NCBI GenBank assembly: GCA_034440615.1
Contig: JAOTOM010004781.1
Coordinates: 62,001 to 126,000 of the forward strand
Direction: 5' to 3'
Origin: Ashinkailepas kermadecensis
Lineage: Eukaryota > Arthropoda > Thecostraca > Neolepadidae
Length of the DNA: 64,000 nucleotides
Translations under genes and position numbers: made by a program
The notes under the pieces: model-generated
Seen by the model: the letters and a program-made list of their open reading frames with translations, nothing else
Database searches by the model: none
What the model was told of the DNA's origin: nothing
Part shown: positions 56,606 through 64,000 of the stretch, in pieces
Numbering within the stretch: the stretch's first letter is position 1
How the letters are laid out: every line of letters begins with the position of its first letter

Positions 56606-57095
56606 ACGCCACTTTCTCCGGCTCTGGCGGTTCTGAGCGCCGCCGCTGCCGCTGCCGAGGCTTTCGTCCAAAGTGAAGGGCGATGCAGCCCGACCGCCGC
56701 CTGTTAACAGCTGAGCAATCCGGATGGGCGACACAGCGACTCTGACTTCCGATCGCCAGGCGTCCACACAACAATCTGGAAAACCCGCATGCAGACAGGT
56801 CCATGGTCGCAAGCCGCAAGCTAAAACAATGTTTGTGCCGTGGCGCCATATTACAATGCCAAACTGCTTAAACATGTGGTGCAACTTTCCAGGAAAAAAA
56901 TCATGTCAAGTATTTTCCGTGAAATGGAAATTTTACACCTGCCCTCATCACGGAGGCAGTCCATAATCCATCCGCCATCCGCACCATCGGCCAATCACTG
57001 ACGGGATGTGACAGCGTTTCTAATACTTGGAAAGCACACACTTACAGGCCTGGGCATCTCATCTTTAGAAAACCACTGGACTTCAACCGGCTCCG
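56606..57095. other. Unannotated stretch
   Basis: No gene or element was recognised. Confidence 0.4.
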
Positions 57096-57097
57096 GA

Positions 57098-57480
57098 TGG
57101 CTGGTAGCCGGAGAAACAAGGCTCCAAAACAAGGCTCCAAAACAAGGCTCCAAACACACCCGCCGGATGGCTGGTAGCCGGAGAAACAAGGCTCCAAACA
57201 CACCCGCCGGATGGCTGGTAGCCGGAGAAACAAGGCTCCAAAACAAGGCTCCAAACAAGGCTCCAAACACACCCGCCGGATGGCTGGTAGCCGGAGAAAC
57301 AAGGCTCCAAAACAAGGCTCCAAACAAACCCGCCGGATGGCTGGTAGCCGGAGAAACAAGGCTCCAAACACACCCGCCGGATGGCTGGTAGCCGGAGAAA
57401 CAAGGCTCCAAAACAAGGCTCCAAACACACCCGCCGGATGGCTGGTAGCCGGAGAAACAAGGCTCCAAACAAACCCGCCT
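57098..57480. repeat. 44-bp repeat with a nested 13-bp repeat, 7 units
   Basis: The unit CGCCGGATGGCTGGTAGCCG GAGAAACAAGGCTCCAAACA CACC varies by having one, two or three copies of AAAACAAGGCTCC. The copy number of the inner repeat changes from unit to unit, which gives an irregular ladder. Confidence 0.92.
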
Positions 57481-57499
57481 TCCCAGCCCTCTTCCCGCT

Positions 57500-58950
57500 T
57501 CAGCTCCTCTCCATCGTCCCATCAATCATATAAATACAGTGGGTATCTCAAGAAGACAAAGCATGGACTAAGCAAAAGAAACTTGGTTTGCACTGGCGAT
57601 AACCCGCCTCTTAACCCTCGTCTAACGAGAGCATTTCGCTACCCTCCCTACCGAGGGGTGTGGGTGCAAACTCTTCGCCATTTTCCCCTTAAGTGAGCCC
57701 CTAATTGACTGGAACAAGTTCTATATAATGGCCCAAAGCATGCCCTCGTGGGGAAACTGTTGACTTCGTACGTCAGGTCAAAGATAAAGATGTCGAGAAA
57801 ATCTGATATTTTCACTTGAGGCACACACTACCACGTCCAGAAAATCGCGCAAAAAGCAAAAGACACGCACGTGTAATCTGGACGTGACCTGTCGGTTCAG
57901 GTTTCGTGCAGATCATGATTGGACCCTTAGGCAAGAAGCCTTCCAGGTCCGATCAGAGGTACCTTGGACCATGTACAGTTTAAGCATTCCGTGAAGTTTG
58001 ACCAAGCGATGGTTTAGATGACTTGGGGATAACAGTGGACACTGAACTCAAATTCCTGCTATAAGGGACCATTTGAGAAACTATCCAAGGATAGAGGTCA
58101 TTCATTTGAGATGACCTCGGATAATTGGTTTATCAAAGGATAGTTACAGCTTATTCTGTGAGCTAAAAAACCATGTCTCAGACAATTTTTTTTTTTTTTG
58201 GGGGTGGGGCGGTTTATGGTGCTGCTGATAATTTATTAGCTGAAAGAAAGCTACAGAGCCTGGATTATCACCACCAATTATTGCTACCATATAATTTTGT
58301 AAGCCACTGTGGGCCACTGTGGAATGCAAGTTAAGTTTTAGCACGTTGACTGTATGACATTAGTATGGATTTCATTGGTTCATTCAGAATTATGTGGCTA
58401 TGGAGCCATTGGATCTGCTCTTTACATCACCATTTGTTCATGACTGGCACTGTGCCATGGAATACTGAACTGTGATAAATGTGGAGCTTGCATAACAAAT
58501 GAAAGAAATTGTCTCGGTTAGGTTTGGTTGGTTCATTTGGTATCATTGTCATTTAAGGTGTCCTTCATAAAAGTCTTACACGCATTTTCCTTCCTGAAGC
58601 AAACAATTTGGTTAGGCTACATGAGGTTAGGTTTTTGTTGCAAAATTTGAGATTTAAATAAAAAAAAACCCTAATATTTTTTACTGTTACTGTACGTTAC
58701 TGCAATACTTACTAAATTTGCTTATATATATGTGCATGTTCTCCTCTGCTATTTGTAAAGTAGGAAATACGTATTCCTTTGCATTTGCATACGAATGCAT
58801 TGAAAGGGTACATCGCCTGTAAGCATCCTGTTTGCTGTAATATTTAAGATTGGTATCGGAAGCTAACATGTAGCAAAATATGCCATGCGTCCGCATAAAT
58901 ACAGTCAGTCATCAGCACTCGTACGTTACTATCAAGGAGACCAATTTCGG
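57500..58950. other. AT-balanced unannotated stretch with a piece of the TTAGG-word repeat
   Basis: Near 58515-58645, CTCGGTTAGGTTTGG, ATTTAAGGTGTCC and GGTTAGGCTACATGAGGTTA resemble the inverted modules at 45.6 and 47.7 kb. Nothing else was recognised. Confidence 0.5.
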
Positions 58951-58954
58951 CTTA

Positions 58955-59255
58955 AGCACCCAATGGGTGCTAAATACGCTAGCACCATAGGCGAAACGTA
59001 CCCAGGAGGTGCTGGTTTTTGGCGTGAGCAAAAACTAGCACCCTGGGGGTGCTAAAGCACACGCACCCTATGGGTGCTCATTTCAAGTACCCTGCTACTA
59101 AATATAGCCAAATGAAGAGGTGCTAGTTATAAGCACCATGCTTATATTTAGCATTTTAAATTTTGCGATGCGATGCTAACTCCATAATGGTGCTTAATTC
59201 AAGCAGCCCTGTGGTGCTGGAATTTGACAGTTGAAATAGGACCAAAGGGGTGCTA
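58955..59255. repeat. Cluster of small GGTGCT/AGCACC palindromes
   Basis: Three near-perfect short palindromes follow each other: AGCACCCAATGGGTGCT (58955-58971), TAGCACCCTGGGGGTGCTA (59036-59054) and GCACCCTATGGGTGC (59063-59077). Looser pairs such as AGCACC with GGTGCT (58981-59013) and GGTGCTAGTTATAAGCACC (about 59117-59138) surround them, and single GGTGCT words continue to about 59254. Spacing is irregular, so it is not a simple tandem array. Confidence 0.8.
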
Positions 59256-60228
59256 ATTTTATTTGTTTAGTGTATTTGTATTAATTATTACATTTGCATT
59301 AATTTGCACACGTAATTGATTAACCAAACGTCCATTTGCACTTGCTTGGTTGTTATCACTTGGTATGTTGGATGGTACTTGCTCACCATCAGCTCGCTAA
59401 TACTGATGTGTGCAGTGCAACATCATTGCAGCTTAAGCACAAACTCGCCCAATATGCCCTTAAGAGTGAGATTATATCTAAGTCCTGGTGTGAATCGGGT
59501 TTGTTGTTCCTTGCATTAAAATATGCATAAATGATATATCAGCTATTCAAAATTTCATAGCGCTATCTCGAACGGTTTGGCGCTCAGAGCTTGACAAATA
59601 GCTGAGTGGAGGATGTCGTTTACCTCCGCCGTCGGTCGGCGAAGTCTAAGCACCCATGTGGACAGCAAGCCTGAGCTAACCTGCATACCACGCCGACAGA
59701 TTCGGAGCGTCAGCATCAACGTTTGCTTACCTCCAAGGGCAATGCCAGGGTGCCGTAGCGTAACTCACGAGCAGGCTGGGAATTAAGGCACTTCTGAAGA
59801 TATTTTATCTCTGAAAACATTTTTGCACTCCGGGTTCGTACTGGATAGGATGGGCTTCACATGTACTCCGACACAAATGTGGGAACAAAGATATCAATAA
59901 AAACAAACACAGAACGACACCCAAAAAAACGCTGGTTATTCCACTTACGGTCACCACTCAAACTAATCACTTTTTATAGCAATCAGCAGACGGACCACAG
60001 CTTCACACACTCCAAACAATCTCAACCACCGGAATTGCCGACAACACGCCAACAGCAACTTGCAAGATGATGCGCATGCGCACTGAGAACACTGTTCTCC
60101 GGTTCTGGAGCCGCATCGGAAAACCTGTGTTCCTGCCACCCATATAGTGGGAAAGTTTGACAGTTTTAAGAGACGTCCTCCGGAGTCACGGAGGCCACCG
60201 ATCAGTATTGGCTGCGTTAGTGTTTTCT
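59256..60228. other. Unannotated stretch
   Basis: No gene or known element was recognised. Confidence 0.4.
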
Positions 60229-60242
60229 GTTCTGAAATCTGT

Positions 60243-60405
60243 TTGGTTTGGTTATTGGTTTTACGACACGTCGACCGTTGAGTCATGTAGCGTAGCCAAT
60301 CTCTCACGCCGATTGGTCGCGGGCGAAGAGTAGCTACAGGTGAGACTCGAACCCACAACCTTTCGATTGTGAGACGAGCATCTTACCCCTAGACCACTCG
60401 TCCCC
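60243..60405 (-). mobile_element. tRNA-derived SINE, Val(CAC)-like head, perfect 14-bp TSD
   Basis: On the minus strand GGGGACGAGTGGTCTAGGGG, B box GGGTTCGAGTCTCACC, body and ACCAATAACC end are all present. GTTCTGAAATCTGT flanks it at 60229-60242 and 60406-60419 without mismatch. It is close to identical to the 46104 copy, so the two are of similar recent age. Confidence 0.93.
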
Positions 60406-60419
60406 GTTCTGAAATCTGT

Positions 60420-62105
60420 CTGTCAACCAATCAATGCAAGGTATTTATATATGACGTCATAACCATTAGGAACTTTGAACACATGGTTAACAGTGTCATA
60501 CTGTAAACACAAGACCTTGAATGATGTTTTGCTTTGATCACATCCAGCTGTGGCGTGTGCTGTAGCGGAGTTGCGTTCGTATTACGTGGGAAATTGGCTG
60601 CGTAGGTAGGTATGCGCTCTGAGCTGAGGGTGAAGTGTGAAGTATTTTTGTTTGTTTTTCATATGGATCAACAGTGAAAGGAAAGCGCATTTATCCTGTG
60701 AGTTATGAGAAACGAAACAGTGCTGATTATTACGCGTCACTGCCGGGCGGTGCCATCCATTGTTCACTTCTTTGTTCCTATGTTTTGGCGTTTGATTTGT
60801 CCAAAAATGAGAATGATATTACTTATGCATATTATGTAGGTACTGATTAAAGTTTTCCGGTCGGTTACTGGTCAACAGATACCATGCATAAAAATAATGT
60901 CCATGAAAATGTACTCCGGAAGAAATCGGTATGCACTCCGACTCCCAACCCGGAAAGTAAGTTTCCCACTCTGCTCACGAGTATTCACATAACACACAAG
61001 GCTACCGAGCCCACGCTTTTTTCGACAGCCACCGATAAACATGCCAGGGACGGGACTGGGAGGCGGGTCGAGCCGCCAGCGGGCCGCATATGGCGGAGCG
61101 GCCACCTGCTGGGTACCAATGGTAGACATGAGCAGCTGGCATCTACCGCCAGAGGCTGCCCAGCTGTTTGACACTATCGGCTATCCTGTCATGAAGCAGG
61201 AAATCGCCTTTCAGGCTCCAAGGACAGGCAGTTGGGAGTACTACGTGACAAAAGCTATTCAATGTGTTGTAAGGTCGCCAGTGCCACGTCGACGTCCCAG
61301 CAGGTGCCCAGGCATACCGCCCAAGCTTGCTAAACGCCGCGGCGCCAGACGACCTTTGCGCAGCGCAGCAACAAATCACTCGGGCGAACATCGCCGCGGG
61401 CCTTGCACGACTCACCTCACTGGCGCAACCCATCCGAGCCTGCGTCACCAATACCACCAACACCACTGGTGTGCACCACGTGATCGACCGCGACACAACG
61501 CGAGCACGACACCACTGCTGACGGTAGCGCTAACGCCGCGTGGCCGCCACCACCAGCGCGGCACCGCCCGAAAATAGTGGGAACTGCGCTGGCCTCGTGA
61601 ACTCTGACGGCGCGAGCAGCAGGGGACGCCGGCGCCGCCGCCGCTGCGCGTCTCACGGCGGCCGCTCGGCAGGCTGTACACTGTCTGACAGTGGCACTGC
61701 GAGCAGCGCCGAGCCGCCGCTCTGCTGCCGGCTATTTGCGAACGGGCCGCGCGCCGCCGCCGCCGGGCACTACCGCCGTACCCAGTCCCCCGGCCCCGGG
61801 GGAGGGGGGGGGGGGGGTTAGCACCGACTCTACCGATTCCCACCACCCCCTTCGGCGCCCCGCCACGCCGCGGGGACGGAGCGGACCCGGCGGCACGTGC
61901 AGAGTACGACGCGACCAGAGGACGCTCACCGGCGCCGTACCTCGTGGCCTTGAAATGGGCAAATGATGGGGGGACGCCGGATCGGAGCGCGGCGCGTGCA
62001 CCAGTCTGAGTAGCACCTGACGCACACGGTCAGCGACAACGCGGAACAGGTGTGCCGGTCGTGGGAGAGTGTCGCGACCCGCATCACAGTCGGGCTCGGC
62101 TGGCC
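60420..62105. other. Unannotated, very GC-rich from 61040 to 61970
   Basis: A CpG-rich block with several overlapping open frames on both strands (for example 61041-61577 plus, 178 residues). None shows a recognised domain. A pure G run lies near 61803-61817. A promoter-type CpG island is possible but there is no downstream gene to support it. Confidence 0.4.
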
Positions 62106-62109
62106 ACCG

Positions 62110-62478
62110 CTACTGGACCGCACTGGACCGGCTGGCCGCCACAGCTGCACTGACTGGCTGCCGACACAGCTGCACTGACTGGCCGCCACAGCTGCACTGA
62201 CTGACCGCCACAGCTGCACTGACTTACCCCGCAGCTGGACTGACTGGCCGCCGCCACAGCTGGACTGACTGGCCGCCACAGCTGGACTGACTGGCTGCCG
62301 CAGCTGTACTGACTGACCGACACAGCTGCACTGACTGACCGACACAGCTGCACTGACTGACCGCCACAGCTGGACTGACTGACTGGCCGCCACAGCTGCA
62401 CTGACTGGCCGACACAGCTGCACTGACTGGCTGCCACAGCTGCACTGACTGACTGGCTGCCGCAGCTGGACAGGCTGG
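62110..62478. repeat. About 22-bp minisatellite with CAGCTG in most units
   Basis: CAGCTGCACTGACTGGCCGC CA and its variants (CAGCTGGACTGACTGG; CCGACACAGCTGCACTGACT) recur with spacing of 18-26. Most units hold the palindromic hexamer CAGCTG. Unit length varies because ACTG steps are gained or lost. Confidence 0.9.
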
Positions 62479-62479
62479 C

Positions 62480-63395
62480 CGAAGTTGGTTCGGTGCTTGT
62501 GTGTATTGAGGTAGTCCTAAAGAGTTATTCATGACTGGTAGACACTTATTGCCAGTACATTACTAGTCGTGTAGTTAAATGTCCGGATTTCTAATTATGT
62601 TCTCAGATTACCGTTTTCTCCCCTCTTAAGTATGGAAAACAAACACAAGCACTGAGGTTTTATTTACAGAAGACACCTACGGCATTGCATTTGCTTGCTA
62701 TATTGGATCACAATTTTAAACGACCTGAGTCAACTTCTTTAGAATCACTCACGACAACTCGTGTCACTTGGATAATGAGTTATTTGATATTGTCTGTATA
62801 TATTTACTTTGGTGGCCGTTCCTGTCACGAAGGATTACTTAGCAACTCGGAACAGAACCCAGATCTCAACATTGGAGGCTCTCGTCAACTGGCGGGTGTT
62901 TGAGGTACTGGAAAATGACGACGACGACACACGATTTCATTGATGAAAAATGACTGGTATGCATCGAAAGAAAAAAAATCCTCCAATATTGTCCCCTCGA
63001 ATCGCCATGGCACCGGCGCGGCGCCAAGTGTCCCACGTTTCACGCATCGATTACCATTTGCACCGGTGCAGCGGCAGCGGCGGCGGCTGGTCGTCGGCTG
63101 GTCGTCGGCTGGTCGTTGTCGTCGTACCACTTGTCTAGGTAGTTGGCAACGTCAGACTCAAACTGCTGACGATGTGCGACAGTGCGACAGTCCGGGCAGT
63201 CGTTGGGCCGCGCGCAATGTCAGCCTGTTCAGCTGTTCGGCTGCTGGCCAACAGTGCTCACACGCTACGTCGACCGTCATGCACCAGTCAGCTGTCCCAA
63301 CGAACCAACCGGCGTCATTTCGTCACCAGTCGACGCAAGAATGCGGCCTATCGGACCAAAACGCCGTCAGCCGCCGTCACATCGGGTCGCGGACG
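62480..63395. other. Unannotated stretch
   Basis: Only short GGTCGTCGGCT triplicates (63085-63120) stand out. No gene was recognised. Confidence 0.4.
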
Positions 63396-63399
63396 GGCA

Positions 63400-64000
63400 G
63401 AAGGCTGCACCAGGTCACACTAGGTCACCCGCAGCGGACGGGCAGGAGGCTGCACAGGTCACACTAGGTCACCCGCAGCGGACGGACAGGAGGCTGCACC
63501 AGGTCACACTAGGTCACCCGCAGCGGACGGGCAGGAGGCTGCACCAGGTCACACTAGGCCACCCGCAGCGGACGGGTAGGAGGCTGCACCAGGTCACACT
63601 AGGCCACCCGCAGCGGACGGGTAGGAGGCTGCACCAGGTCACACTAGGCCACCCGCAGCGGACGGGCAGGAGGCTGCACCAGGTCACACTAGGTCACCCG
63701 CAGCGGACGGGCAGGAGGCTGCACAGGTCACACTAGGTCACCCGCAGCGGACGGGCAGGAGGCTGCACCAGGTCACACTAGGTCACCCGCAGCGGACGGG
63801 TAGGAGGCTGCACCAGGTCACACTAGGTCACCCGCAGCGGACGGGCAGGAGGCTGCATCAGGTCACACTAGGTCACCCGCAGCGGACGAGCAGGAGGCTG
63901 CACCAGGTCACACTAGGCCACCCGCAGCGGACGGGCAGGAGGCTGCATCAGGTCACACTAGGTCACCCGCAGCGGACGGGCGGGAGGCTGCACCAGGTCA
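63400..64000. repeat. 45-bp minisatellite, at least 13 copies, runs off the window
   Basis: The unit GTCACCCGCAGCGGACGGGC AGGAGGCTGCACCAGGTCAC ACTAG repeats every 45 bp, with two 44-bp copies (GCACAGG instead of GCACCAGG) and CACTAGGCC/CACTAGGTC variants. The array continues past the end of the sequence. Confidence 0.95.

Noticed and set aside
54800..56884. 694-residue minus-strand open frame (RRDVSHARPAGCCRVG repeats)
   Set aside because: It is a by-product of the CpG-rich 53/49-bp array. Two other minus frames of over 500 residues overlap it.
61041..61970. CpG-island promoter with a coding first exon
   Set aside because: GC-rich open frames exist on both strands and no core promoter, splice site or recognisable peptide supports a gene.

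Overview
The window is a repeat-dominated piece of a eukaryotic, almost certainly metazoan, nuclear genome. The sequence shows tRNA-headed SINEs with target-site duplications, decayed non-LTR and Penelope-like reverse transcriptases, a probable hAT-type DNA-transposon insertion and more than twenty unrelated minisatellite arrays. There is no operon-like gene packing, and no rRNA or CRISPR array was seen. AT-rich segments rich in CCTAA/TTAGG-like words, together with this mix of Jockey/I-like, CR1-like and Penelope-like elements, suggest an arthropod (possibly a crustacean or arachnid). That taxonomic guess is an inference of low confidence.

Layout. 0-3.6 kb: small minisatellites and the only candidate host coding exon (minus strand, 2041-2307, with splice-like borders and polyQ/polyP tracts). 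3.6-7.3 kb: a full tRNA-SINE, a 177-bp satellite, a short SINE-like repeat and local duplications. 8.2-12.7 kb: arrays of 58, 66, 21, 41 and 21 bp. 12.8-16.3 kb: a second SINE head type, a decayed Jockey/I-like fragment and an AT-rich repeat. 16.7-26.2 kb: nearly continuous satellite DNA (68, 29, 17, 39, 45, 30, 26 and 21 bp units). 28.5-34.9 kb: more arrays (39, 54, 23, 74 and 59 bp) and simple repeats, including G-quadruplex-prone and alternating CG tracts. 35-39.2 kb: a perfect-looking long palindrome, a Penelope-like reverse transcriptase relic and an antisense Jockey/I-like RT-RNase H relic. 39.5-44.6 kb: a 30-bp array, dispersed repeats and a third Jockey/I-like fragment. 44.56-51.76 kb: a 7.2-kb insertion with CAGGGG-type inverted ends and an 8-bp duplication (hAT-like) that splits a 50-bp tandem array and carries nested SINEs. 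52.0-53.5 kb: a CR1-like non-LTR RT with frameshifts. 53.9-64 kb: further arrays (52, 53/49, 44, 22 and 45 bp), a cluster of small palindromes near 59 kb and one more SINE.

The most notable biology is a pair of related retroposon families. One is a tRNA-derived SINE of about 160 bp whose copies carry at least two, probably three, different tRNA-like heads on one shared body. The other is a very short repeat of about 50-65 bp that looks like the 3' end of that body alone. It has a uniform 5' end, a variable simple-repeat tail and its own 12-15 bp target-site duplications at six sites. No intact transposase or reverse transcriptase, and no complete host gene, is visible. Most long open frames in this window are by-products of GC-rich tandem repeats and should not be read as proteins.
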